Part shown: piece after piece, positions 34,019 to 44,492 of the stretch
Position numbering within the stretch: the first letter of the stretch is position 1
Layout of the letters: the number at the start of each line of letters is the position of its first letter
Program-made: the position numbers and the translations under genes
Notes under the pieces: model-generated
What the model was told of the DNA's origin: nothing
Databases searched by the model: none
What the model saw: only the letters and a program-made list of their open reading frames with translations
From: Ostrinia nubilalis
Taxonomy: Eukaryota > Arthropoda > Insecta > Lepidoptera > Crambidae
Assembly (NCBI RefSeq): GCF_963855985.1
Contig: NC_087105.1
Location: forward strand, 1,428,501-1,492,500
Direction: 5' to 3'
DNA: 64,000 nt

Positions 34019-34907
34019 TTTTTTTTTTTTTTTTTTTTTTTTAATGAGTGCTATTGATATGCACCTGCAATTGGAGCTAGTGGAGTACTCCAATTGCAGT
34101 GCGGTGATTTAGTTTGTGATTTTTATTGTTGTAATGTGTTGGCTGCTTATGTTTGGTTGAATTCTTTTAAATGATCGACTATATTGGTAATGTAGGCTTT
34201 AAAACTTTTTGCTGTATCTTCTTTTCTGATTATTTCTGAGAGATTGTATGGATCGATGTTTAACAAACGGGATATCATTTCATGATTATATCGGGCTGAA
34301 GCAAATCTAGGGCACTGTGTTAAAAGGTGTTTCCAAGTCTGTGGAGTCTGGTCATCGCAGGGACAGCGGTCATCTGCGACGATATGGAAACGATGTAGGT
34401 ATTCCTTATGATAACCGTGGTTGGTTAAGACCTGGGTGGTGGCAAAGTCCGGCCGAACGATCTTTATGAACTCCTGCAAGGTGTTGTATGTTGGCAGGAG
34501 AGATCTTGTATGGACGCAGGTGTTCGGGTCCATATACAAAGTTTTGGCCGATTCTTTGCATTTTTGCCTATTTTGATGTTTAACGAGGCTGATGGGTACT
34601 CTTTGGAAGTCTGGTATTCTGCGCATTCTTGCAGCAGCCTTTGCTGCCAAGTCTGCTTCTTCGTTGCCATCGAATCCAGCGTGGGCCTTAATCCACGCGA
34701 ATTCGATGGTATAGCCAGATGATCGGGCTTGGTGTAAGAGTTTATGGATGTTGACGGCGAAGCGGTTGTAGCTGCTGCCGTTTCGCAGCTCTGTAAGGCC
34801 AGACTTGCTGTCAGAGAGTATGAGTACATCCGTGAGGTGGTGGTCAATGATGTGTTTGCAAGCCATTTGCACGGCAAGCATTTCCGCCTGAAATACCGAA
34901 CAGTCGT
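34019..34907 (-). mobile_element. 5'-truncated LINE with poly(A), inserted in the foldback arm
   Basis: It begins on + as a run of about 26 T (poly(A) of a - strand element) and ends at 34907. ATGTT at 34014-34018 and 34908-34912 is a probable 5-bp target duplication. The uninterrupted arm elsewhere reads AATATGTTAAAACATT, proving the insertion point. Confidence 0.8.
34147..34905 (-). pseudogene. LINE ORF2 C-terminus with RNase H domain (fragment)
   Basis: The frame is open from the insertion edge (YDCSVFQAEMLAVQMA) to TAA at 34147. RNase H features: catalytic Glu in FQAEMLAV, Asp in LILSDSKSGLTEL, and the final Asp in HAGFDGNEEADLAAKAA. The first catalytic Asp lies beyond the truncation. 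The C-terminal tail has a Cys/His pattern CPCDDQTPQTWKHLLTQCPRF (first 20 residues CPCDDQTPQTWKHLLTQCPR). ORF2 with RNase H plus this tail points to the I/LOA/R1-like group of non-LTR elements. The frame has no internal stops, so the insertion is fairly young, but without reverse transcriptase it is dead. Confidence 0.8.
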
Positions 34908-35770
34908 ATGTTAAAACATTGTGATGAAGTTTAAAAATTTGTTAAACCTAAGATAAAAATGTTATGGCCAATAAATAGGAGCACTCATACCGCACGCTTT
35001 AAGAAAACGTCAAAATGTTTATTTCAGAAAATAAAGCCTTTCCACTTCTTTTTATAGTATTGAAAAATTGTTAAGAATATGCTAAAACTATTAACAAATT
35101 CCGAAATCCCTTGAACGTCCCGTTCCAAAGTTATGACGATTATTTAGGATCACTCACACCGCACACGGGCCGTATGAGTGCTCTTCAAAATCATGACTAT
35201 TTATTAATAAATACGTTTTATTTCTGTTGGGAAATGTGTGCAAACTGACGAGCGAATTTGTTAAAGAATAAGTGTGACAAAACTTAAAAGCTGAAGGAAG
35301 AAATTAACCTTTATTCTTTCCTCCAATATGCCGTGTGAGTGATCCTTACTTTTACCTCTATCTGCTCATATGTAGTTCGTAGGTAGACTGAGTTAGTATC
35401 TAAAATTGTTAATCGTTTTTAACAATTACTTGGCATATATTTTGCTTTTATTAAGGCCATAATTTAAGAAATATCAGGCTTAGATGATTCCTAAAGGAAA
35501 ATGTTGATTAGGGTACATATGATTTTTTATTTTGTGAGACTGTTTCGATTCATCAGAAGTTTTCCTAAGGACGTTATAACCCAGAATAACATGTAGGCTA
35601 TAGGTAATTTATGACGATATATGACAAACTAAATTTCACGCGGGTTTTGATACGTCGCGAGTTGCGGCCTATTTACCCCTATGAAAGCACTGTTTTAGGA
35701 TTTTTGCTTTCACACGTTGATCCATACACATATCCGCTTCTTTTGACACTTTACCTGGGATTCTACACCT

Positions 35771-36025
35771 TCAGAAGTAGCACAAATCGTTGCACTATTG
35801 CAAGAAGGGCTCAGCCAGCGGGCTGTCGCACGTCAGCTCCACATTTAAGCCAGTCTTGGGTTTCGAAAGTTTTAAGACGCTTTCGGGAGACTGGTGGCTT
35901 TATCCCGAGACCAAGTTCTGAACAGCGTCGGTGCACATCGCAGAGGAATGACCGTTTTTTCATGTCAACCTCTCTATGAAATCGTTATTTGACTGGTATC
36001 GACGTCCAGCAAGAGTTTTCAATTG
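35771..36025 (+). pseudogene. Tc1-like transposase N-terminus, frameshifted
   Basis: First frame SEVAQIVALLQEGLSQRAVA RQLHI (split; helix-turn-helix), then a one-base shift to SQSWVSKVLRRFRETGGFIP and CTSQRNDRFFMSTSL, then a stop and NRYLTGIDVQQE. This is the paired-like DNA-binding part of Tc1 transposases. The DDE catalytic part is absent. It sits in the loop of the foldback element. Confidence 0.75.
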
Positions 36026-36776
36026 GCTCGTACACGTCCTTAGGAAAACTTCTGATGAATCGAAACAGTCTCACAAAATAAAAAATCATATGTACCCTAA
36101 TCAACATTTTTCTTTAGGAATCATCTAAGCCTGATATTTCTTAAATTATGGCCTTAATAAAAGCAAAATATATGCCAAGTAATTGTTAAAAACGATTAAC
36201 AATTTTAGATACTAACTCAGTCTGCCTACGAACTACATATGAGCAGATAGAGGTAAAAGTAAGGATCACTCACACGGCATATTGGAGGAAAGAATAAAGG
36301 TTAATTTCTTCCTTCAGCTTTTAAGTTTTGTCACACTTATTCTTTAACAAATTCGCTCGTCAGTTTGCACACATTTCCCAACAGAAATAAAACGTATTTA
36401 TTAATAAATAGTCATGATTTTGAAGAGCACTCATACGGCCCGTGTGCGGTGTGAGTGATCCTAAATAATCGTCATAACTTTGGAACGGGACGTGCAAGGG
36501 ATTTCGGAATTTGTTAATAGTTTTAACATATTCTTAACAATTTTTCAATACTATAAAAAGAAGTGGAAAGGCTTTATTTTCTGAAATAAACATTTTGACG
36601 TTTTCTTAAAGCGTGCGGTATGAGTGCTCCTATTTATTGACCATAACATTTTTATCGTAGGTTTAACAAATTTTTAAACTTCATCGCAATGTTTTAACAT
36701 ATTTTAAGTAAAACTTCCTCGATTTTTGTTAAGATTGAAGCAAGGATCACTCAATCCACATGCACATGATTAAATG

Positions 36777-37147
36777 AACTTTAAGCTCCAAAGTGATTGT
36801 TACCTGTGGCTACTAGACAGTGTAAACAGGTTACACTCTTGTTCTCCGTGGATTTATAGAGGGTACCTACTACTAGGGTGTAGTTCGGTACGCGAACAAC
36901 CAGTTTTGTTGCTGTACCTACCTATCTTTTGAGTAAGTTGCGTCCTTTGAGTTGTGATATTTTTGGTTTAATATTCAGTTATGTTTCTGACTATGTGTAT
37001 TGCGATGATTTTGCTGAATTGCATTGCAATGACATGGCACGCAACCGCTTGCATCATACGTTATGATTGTTTCGTCGCTGCCAGCGGTCGGAAGCGACAA
37101 ATGAGCATTATGTGTTGCATCGCAAAAACAATAACTCGGCGACTACG
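36777..37147. other. Spacer, nothing recognised
   Basis: Ordinary AT-rich sequence between two elements; no coding region. Confidence 0.3.
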
Positions 37148-37788
37148 GAAAGGACCATGACCAAAAGTGGTCCAAATGTCCACCACCAATGAGACCTATA
37201 TTGGCTTATAGTCCTTTAAATAGAGATTAACTTTCAGTATGGGACGAAAAAAAAATAAGATGTCAGTAAAAAGTTATGACTGTTTAAAAATTGTAGTAGT
37301 TTACGCGCTAATCTCAGGAACTACTGGTCCGATTTGAAAAATTATTTTTGTTATGGATAGCCTATTTATCAAGGATGGTTTTAAGATAAATAACATCACC
37401 CTACAACCAATAGGGGCGGATCAGTAAAGACAAATGTTGTAAAAATGGGAAATATTATTCAAACAATTTTCACGCGTACAAAGTCGTAGGCATAGTTAGT
37501 ATAATATTTAATAAAATTCATCTATAACTCCGCGCCACATGCGACATGACATAACATGCGTAGATTAGTCCAAAATGTGCAATGGATAGAATGATATCAA
37601 GAACATTTTTCGGATGAAAAGGTAAAAAACAGATTTTTCATTCAGTCATAACTTTTTAGTGACAGCATATTTTTGATTGCGGTTTGGTTATAATGAACCA
37701 GTATTTAGTAGACTATTTTACTACATAGGTCTCGTTAGTGGTGGACATTTGGACCACACTCCATACATTTTTGGTCATTGTCCTTTCC
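37148..37788. mobile_element. Inverted-repeat element, GGAAAGGAC family
   Basis: Left GGAAAGGACCATGACCAAAA .. GTCCAAATGTCCACCACC; right is the inverse (GGTGGACATTTGGACCAC.. GGTCATTGTCCTTTCC). A second inner pair (GTCAGTAAAAAGTTATGACT) makes the arms about 140 bp with changes. Non-coding. Confidence 0.65.
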
Positions 37789-37984
37789 TCGCGAAAAATC
37801 GTTAAGCCGGACAGTCCGGCCGGCTATCAAACCAGTTATTTGCTCCATTTAACTTGAAATGTTGCCGGCGGCCATTTTAGAGTTTATAGGCGCTAGTACT
37901 AGGAGCGCAGGACGCGAGGGGAGGTTTTAAAACGCGATTTATAGCAGCGTCAGCGGTTTAAAGGCCATCTCACGCTGCGCGCTG

Positions 37985-38075
37985 TCCGCCTGGTAGGCGC
38001 GCGTCTTCGCAGCGGGTAGTACGCTTTGAAATGCCGGTCCCGGCTTCGATTCCCGGTTTAATGTACGTACAGGCT
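37985..38075 (+). repeat. tRNA-derived SINE fragment
   Basis: A-box-like TCTTCGCAGCGGGTAGTACG and B-box-like CCGGCTTCGATTCCCGG, the arrangement of a common lepidopteran SINE head. Too diverged for a tRNA. Confidence 0.5.
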
Positions 38076-38736
38076 GATTTTCCATACATTGGTATTTGAT
38101 TTACGCAGACTCTGTGGCCATTGGTATTCTGTATAAATGTAGGTAACTTGTGTTCGCTTAAAGTTGTGGTAATTGCGAATTATAACTGGAAAACGGTCAT
38201 TCTCACGATTAGGCGTTCTCAGCCTAATTACCATATTATTTTTGAAATTTGGCTTAATTGACTTAAACGCATTTAAATATAAAACACATGAAAAGTACGA
38301 ATTTAACAATCGTAAAGGCGTCAAATTGTTAAAAGCGGTTTTCGCGTAAATGAGATCCAAAATTTTTATGGTCACGGTAATTAGATAAGGCTAATACTTA
38401 ATCTAACGGTAATTAGAAAATATATGTAAAATAGCAAAAAAACAACATCATGCATTGATAAATTTGTACACAAATAATAGCGTCATATAAAAAGCTGTAG
38501 GTACTCTTAATAACCCTTTGCAAAAAGAAAAACACTAATTTCTATTATTTATTGTACCATTATATTTTCAGTATACTGCAAGAATCGAGGCTTATAACAG
38601 GAACACTTAGTTTCAGCAAGAAGGGGCTATGTGTCACATTTAAATTGAGAGCATTTAGCTGAATCAGAATCTGAATTCTGCAATTTGCTTTAAATGGATG
38701 GATACAGATAATGGATCAGGAAAGGACAATGGGCAA

Positions 38737-38992
38737 AATGGTACCCGGCTCCAATAGATATGTGTCTAGCATCGTTTGAAAGGTCTTACCAAGATGAACA
38801 ACTTTTACTATGACCACCAGCCTCAGATCTGGTTGTGTACGAACATATACATACTTTTTTGCAGAATGGTACCCGGCTCCAATAGTTATGTTTGTAGTGT
38901 CATTTGAAAGGTCTTACCAAGACGAACAACATTTACTATGGCCACCAGCCTCAGATCTGGTTGCGTTCGAAGATAAAGATACTTATTGTGTA
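38737..38992 (+). repeat. 128-bp tandem duplication
   Basis: Two direct units starting AATGGTACCCGGCTCCAATA at 38737 and 38865. They share TTTGAAAGGTCTTACCAAGA and CCAGCCTCAGATCTGGTTG, with about 15% difference. Confidence 0.8.
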
Positions 38993-39024
38993 ACCTAAGT
39001 ATCATAAGGGGGACGCGCTCGCGG

Positions 39025-39178
39025 CAGGGCACCGACGAGATGGTCGGACGCGGTGAAGAAGACGGTGGGCGGGAGTTTGCATCGTGCGGGCCACACAGCT
39101 TATGACCGCAGTCTGTGGAGGAACACTATCTGTGGTCGCGATCCTCATCAGTGAGGGACCGAGGAAGAAGAAGAAGAT
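39025..39178 (+). pseudogene. LINE C-terminal fragment
   Basis: Reads RWSDAVKKTVGGSLHRAGHT then AYDRSLWRNTICGRDPHQ and stop, followed by GAAGAAGAAGAAG. This is the end of a reverse-transcriptase ORF of a LINE; the rest is missing. Confidence 0.65.
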
Positions 39179-39309
39179 GTATCATACGTGTCCATCGTAT
39201 GGTACTTAGGTTATGCGAGGCAGGAAGGGTTTACTGCTCCAGCATCCTTCCTTAACTCTATAATTATTGATGGGGATAATTGTGAAATAAATATTTTTAT
39301 TTAAAGAAG

Positions 39310-39430
39310 TACTACCCCCATAAAAAGTTACACCTAGGAAGAACCTTGGATTAAAATGACATTTCCATACCAAATGACAATTTAAGCCAGAGTTCAACTA
39401 GGGTGTAACTTTTATTAATAAAGGGGTTAA
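39310..39430. mobile_element. Small MITE (AAAGTTACACC ends), copy 1
   Basis: ATAAAAAGTTACACCTAGGA .. ACTAGGGTGTAACTTTTATT; ends are inverted repeats. An inverted relative lies at about 42187-42297. Confidence 0.6.
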
Positions 39431-39477
39431 AGTTTTATTACTTCTTAAGGGTTTTATTATGGGTTGCTAAAGCGGAT

Positions 39478-39650
39478 AAACCCACAAGACCCAATAAGTC
39501 CACCCACAAGATGGACCGACGACCTCATAAAGGTAGCGGGAAGGCGCTGGATGCAGGCCGCCACCAACCGGCCATTGTGGAAATCATTGGGGGAGGCCTA
39601 TGTTCAACTGGACGTCCTATGGCTAAAATGATCATGATGATGATGATGAA
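39478..39650 (+). pseudogene. RTE-type LINE 3' end with ATG-repeat tail
   Basis: Encodes PTRWTDDLIKVAGRRWMQAA TNRPLWKSLGEAYVQ (split) then a stop and ATGATGATGATGATG. Best preserved of the three RTE ends in the window. Confidence 0.8.
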
Positions 39651-39942
39651 AGCGAATAAAGGGCTAATAGCTTGGGTAGTTCATCGTAGGTATAATCCTT
39701 TCCTTTTCAATGCTTCTTTTAGTTATATTATTAGATTGTAGTCATAATACATACTCGTATACATGGATGATTGTGTTATACTTTCATTATAATACTTAGT
39801 GGAATTACTGCTTTCAAAACGTGAATTAGAACTGGCCCCATAGCAGACATTTTCCTACATCTAAAGGCCTTTTAAAATATATATTGGTTGTGGCTATTGG
39901 AGCGGGTACCACTTTCCATACATTTGTGCCCATCATCCTTTG

Positions 39943-40611
39943 ACTTTTTGGATATGCATATATCGAAAAATGTATTAATGATATTAGTGTTTTTTCCTCT
40001 TTTGTAATCTATCTGTGATCAGCCATCACCCATTATCAGATTAAATTGAATTTGTAATAATGACAGTTCCAGCTCTGCATATCCCATGATTTGTCACCTC
40101 GATTCTTTTACAATAAGTTTTCAGATTGATGCTATTCGCTTTCTCCTGAGCCTGAATGCAGAATTCTCAGAATTTAGAAGGGATGCAGCAAATAGATTTC
40201 ATGACGGTCTAGTCTTTGTTTGTAAGCTTTACAGGAATTTTCTACACCCTCTTTGACGTTTGGTATCACTTCAGTGGACTTTGTAAACCGGTCGATGCCA
40301 TATTATGTCTACATGGGTCTTAGGATTGGTTAGGTTGTTTTTTTTTCTATGCATGCATAACAAAGCAGGTATCCTACCTGTCTAGGATGGTACAAAGTGC
40401 CTAAACACTCGTGTCTTGAAAAGGCCCATTGTCTGTTCATTTGTTCCCTTTTGTTCTTAATGTGATCACGCCAGGTAAGTGTTACTGTTGGACAATCTCA
40501 TCTTCTTAGGGCAAAGTTAACATGGATAGATTTTAATGGTATTATATTAGAATTAATTAATGATTTAAATATCAATTATATTAATAGTAAAAATAAATAT
40601 CTGGTACGAGA
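39943..40611. other. AT-rich spacer
   Basis: No gene or recognised repeat. Confidence 0.3.
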
Positions 40612-40800
40612 CATGTTTCACGCAGGGGACATCTCCTGGCCATCAGGAAGCCCCGATTTCACTCCAGCTAACTTCTTTTTGTGGGGTTACCTTAGGGGTT
40701 AAAATATACTCTAAAATCCAACAACCATGCAGCAACTGAAACTGAACATTCGTAATGAAATCGAATCTATTTCGAGGTAACTATAACGAAAGCTTTTCAA
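40612..40800 (+). pseudogene. Degenerate Tc/mariner-like DDE transposase fragment
   Basis: FHAGDISWPSGSPDFTPANF FLWGYLRG (split) then stop; in a shifted frame PTTMQQLKLNIRNEIESISR. The WP.(R/G)SPD.TP..FFLWG signature is the last catalytic block of Tc/mariner-like transposases. Frameshifts and stops show it is dead. Confidence 0.65.
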
Positions 40801-43327
40801 AATTTTGATGTCAGATTGGAAGAAAAGTCCGTAAAGTTGTTATGCGAAAGTCTAGGTATTTTATAATCATACTTATTCAATCGTGAGTGCAATTTGTAGG
40901 TAATAACTTCATATAACGGTGATTATAAATATATGGTAATTAGTACATGGAAATTAGAAAACAATAGTTTTTCTTCAAAATTTCCAAAATCTGCAGGGTA
41001 TGCAAATACTGTCTTACTATAACGTATGGAGGCCAAAGTAGTGATTCTATTTAAATCAACAACGTGGATCTACTTTCAAAAATCTAGTTTAAAAAAGGAC
41101 ATGGTAAATAGAAAAATTGAAAACCAAAGATATGGTAATTATACTCTTACGCAATTCATCGACGGTACGCCAACGCAATAGACGTCTACTTGCTTACAGG
41201 TCATAGAACTAACTAAGGGCTCGCGCCGCGCGCGTAAATGATGTGTCAAATATTATTATTTAGGCTTGTGTGCCCAAAAACAAAAAACGTCACGGGAATT
41301 AGGATTTTAGCTCGGACAAGCAGTTTTTTAATTCTAATTATTTACAGAATGGTTCTATTGAATAGATATTTTGCTATGCATAAGAGAATCTTTTATACTC
41401 TTTAAAATGTTGAATGGAGTAAACCAAATCTTTACGACATAAAAATTACAGCCAACTTTTAACATTAAGTCGGTGTGCGGACGCGTAACGGTAATTAGAG
41501 AACAGGGGTTCATGAAATTAATTTAGACACAAATACTTAAAATAAAGGCCTATGATTTAATGCACAACTGGATAGGGTTGTAAAGTAACATATAAAAATA
41601 CTTGCATGTCTCTAATTTGTCATTTTTAACGATTTAACAGCCCGGACACGCAAAAACTAGCTCATCTGAGAATGGCCGAAAATGACTCGTTTGACTTGAG
41701 CGAGGTGAATCGTCTTTGAATTGTTATAAATGATCGTTGCTGTGGATCACATCAAAATTTCTAAAACTTGTATTTCCATCTGAGATTCAAATCAAGTGCC
41801 TCCGATCTCCTTATAATTTCACTATTTCATCCATTCATATTGGTAACTTCTCAGAAAGACAACATTCCCCTGTACATGTGTAGGAAAATGTCAGTAAAAC
41901 GATAATATTGCATACTAAAGCCGACGTAGTTCGAGGTCATATTGCAGTAGCCATTAGTTGTACTACAAACTTATTTATTGGTCTAAATAATATACGATCT
42001 AATGATCTTATGGAGGTATAGTAGATGCACATAGGTTTAATATTTTGTGTTGCAAATTAGGTGTTCTGCTATCATCTCTAAACTGAGTTTGTTGCGGCGT
42101 TTCTTCTCAGCATTTGCCAAAATGTTGGTCTCGAAGCGCTGGTAGTGCAATAAGAGTATGGAGTAAATAAAAGGCTCCATATAAAACTTTAACCCCCTTA
42201 TTAATAAAAGTTACACCATAGTGGAACTCTGGTTTAATTGTCATTTAGTATGGAAATGTTATTTTAATCCAGTGTTCATCTCGAGTGTAACTTTTACGAC
42301 GATTCGCGATTGTCCTTTTTTTGAGAAGATTTTTTTGTCTTTTATTTTTTTTTCTTGAATATTTTGACGATCTGTAAGCACTATTTAACATACAAACGAA
42401 GAAATGAATGAACTTGACTTTGACGTCATCTTTAAATTACTTTGTAACTGTAATTTTTTAAAAGCTTTTTTCTATGCAGAACAGCAAAATTTTAAAGGTT
42501 TTCAATATGCATTTCTAATGGAAAATTCTAAATTTTGTAATTCATAAATCTGTTTCTAGCTTTCAATGTGTATCAAAGATTTATCTAATCACTGTGTCAC
42601 TTTTGAGCGTAAATCCAGCTGAAGTAATTTACCTTATAGTTGTCCATTATTTAGTTAATTACCGAAGGGGCGACGGTGGCGCCGCCCTCGCGACTGAGTT
42701 GCGAACTCGGCTTATTGTTTCGTTGCTCGCGCATTTAACAGGTGTTTTTGATGCTGTACCGATCGCAGAATAGGCTAGAGCAATTTTTTCAATAAAAAAA
42801 GTGCTTTTAAGAATATTTTATTCATCATGAGTTGCAGTTCGGACAAGATCTCTAAAAAAGTAGCATTTACCTAGATTTTTTAGAGAAGTAGTGTTTTTGC
42901 CTCTTACGCCCTTTTTACCTTTACTTGAATGGCCAGAATCATGATCTAAAATTTTAAAAATACCTGTTGAAACTGGGCATGAAGACTGGGAAATTCCCAT
43001 TACCATTTTCAACTTAATTTTACTCGACTACAGCGAAGTCTAAAAGGAAGGGTTATGTTTTTACGAATGTTCTTCCGTAGCTCCATAGTATAATAATGAG
43101 TATTAAATTATTCATCAGATTTTAATGAATAAAGTGTCAATCGATCGGTTATGGCCCGGGTAACAGACTGCTAAGGTGAACGCACACGTATTCGAGCCGA
43201 TCGAATTTTTTTTTCTTTTTATCTTCATCTATTGACAGACTTACTTTTGCAAACGGTCCAATCCGCTGCGACCGGGTGTTTGTTTCGCGTAAAACTTTAA
43301 TTAACTAATAAACATGTCGGCCGCGGC
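40801..43327. other. Spacer with two dispersed repeats
   Basis: 42085-42180 is a dispersed repeat (GAGTTTGTTGCGGCGTTTCT, then AAAGGCTCCATATAAA) related to 21660. 42187-42297 is the AAAGTTACACC MITE. A GC-richer stretch at 42660-42740 and 43260-43330 is unassigned. No gene. Confidence 0.4.
42187..42297. mobile_element. Small MITE (AAAGTTACACC ends), copy 2
   Basis: TTATTAATAAAAGTTACACC .. GAGTGTAACTTTTACG, inverted relative to 39310-39430. Confidence 0.6.
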
Positions 43328-43775
43328 CATCTTAAATTAGGCCCGTGAAAATTGCGTCCCTCGGACACCTCGCGGGTATGCCGCCCTGGTACTCCGCGCT
43401 CGATGGATTAGGGGATAAAGTAAGGTGCTCATAAAGAAAGAAATATTGCTTTATTTGGAACAACACCCATAACATATTTTTTTGAAGTAACAACTATAAC
43501 TAGGTCCATCTTAAATTAGGCCCGTGAAAATTGCGTCGCTCGGACACCTCGCGGGTATGCCGCGCTCGATGGATTAGGGGGTGAAGCAAGGTACTCATAA
43601 AAAAAGAAAGATTTTTTTATTTAGTGAAATATTCATTAATTAGGTACATTACATAAGATATTTTCAAAATAATAGCTAATAACCCATCTTACATTAGGCC
43701 CGTGAAAACTGCGTCTCTCGGACACCTCACGGGTATGCCGCCCTGGTACTCCGCGTTCGATGGATTAGGGGATGA
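43328..43775. repeat. Three tandem copies of a roughly 100-bp GC-rich module, period 178-179 bp
   Basis: Units start CATCTTAAATTAGGCCCGTG at 43328, 43507 and 43685 (third: TTACATTAGG). All share TCGGACACCTCGCGGGTATG (CTCACGGG in the third) and CGATGGATTAGGGG. The middle unit lacks CCTGGTACTCCGC. The AT-rich DNA between modules is not alike. Pieces of the module (CCTGGTACT, GCTTTCAATGGATTAGG) recur further right. Confidence 0.8.
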
Positions 43776-44490
43776 TGCAAAGAACAATAGAACAGAATGG
43801 AATAACGTTATTCGACAAGAATCAGAATAGCAACAACATTAACAAAAAAATATCAAAAAATGGCACGATAAAAAATGCTAAACCAACATAAACTTTATAT
43901 CTAATTGGGTAGAACACCATTGATTAGTAATTCCAAGATACATCTTCTTTAAACACTAGCTAGTACCTATTTAATTGGCTGTAAATTAGATTTTTTTAGC
44001 AGTTTCGAAATCATTCAAACTTAGCTAATAGAGTTCACGAATCGGTTACGTAGCAGGTTTTCTGTGCCATGTATAATCTGTAGTGTCGCTTTGTGACAGC
44101 TCATATTTTAATAATGTAATTTGACTTGTGGTTTCAACTACCATGTAATTTAGAGTCCCCCTGGTATTCGATCCTTTCTGGTAAATGTAATTACACAATA
44201 CTTCTCATCTTAAAATTAATCCCACAGGAAAGAAAAAGCAAAATAAAAAATTACTAAAATGGGCCTGTTGATTTATTGCAGTAGATATAATTCTTCTTAC
44301 CTATCTTGCATACATACAACGATTGCCAAACTTTATTGGCATGGCTGAGCGCCCTTTGGCCGCCTACCCGCCTTCATGGCGTCCTGGTACTCTCGCTTTC
44401 AATGTATCAGGGAATTTGGCCAAAAATATCTCTAACTTGTTAAACAAAAGAAAGATAAGTTAAATTTTACATTATTATTTATTATTCTTA
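43776..44490. other. Spacer
   Basis: AT-rich. 44345-44410 contains another diverged module (GCGTCCTGGTACTCTCGCTT TCAATG). No gene. Confidence 0.4.
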
Positions 44491-44492
44491 TA

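Larger units (their letters stand above)
33947..36767. mobile_element. Foldback element, copy 2, 9-bp TSD, with insertions
   Basis: Same ends as 30383-32130, flanked by the 9-bp duplication GATTAAATG (33938-33946 and 36768-36776). The right arm is about 36029-36767. The left arm is 33947-35573 but interrupted by an 889-bp LINE fragment (34019-34907); without it the arms are about 735-739 bp. They reach further inward (AAGTTTTCCTAAGGACGT) than in copy 1. The loop holds a degraded Tc1-like transposase start. The element does not encode a MULE transposase. Confidence 0.85.
38719..39942. mobile_element. Composite inverted-repeat element related to 37148-37788
   Basis: Left GGAAAGGACAATGGGCAAAA ..GGTACCCGGCTCCAATAG. 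Right, inverted: CTATTGGAGCGGGTACCA.. CCATACATTTGTGCCCAT. The interior holds later insertions: LINE end 39025-39178, MITE 39310-39430, RTE end 39478-39650. Confidence 0.55.

Noticed and set aside
43328..43775. CRISPR-like array (regular repeats with unlike spacers)
   Set aside because: Only three ~100-bp units in eukaryotic DNA, no cas genes; spacing and size do not fit.
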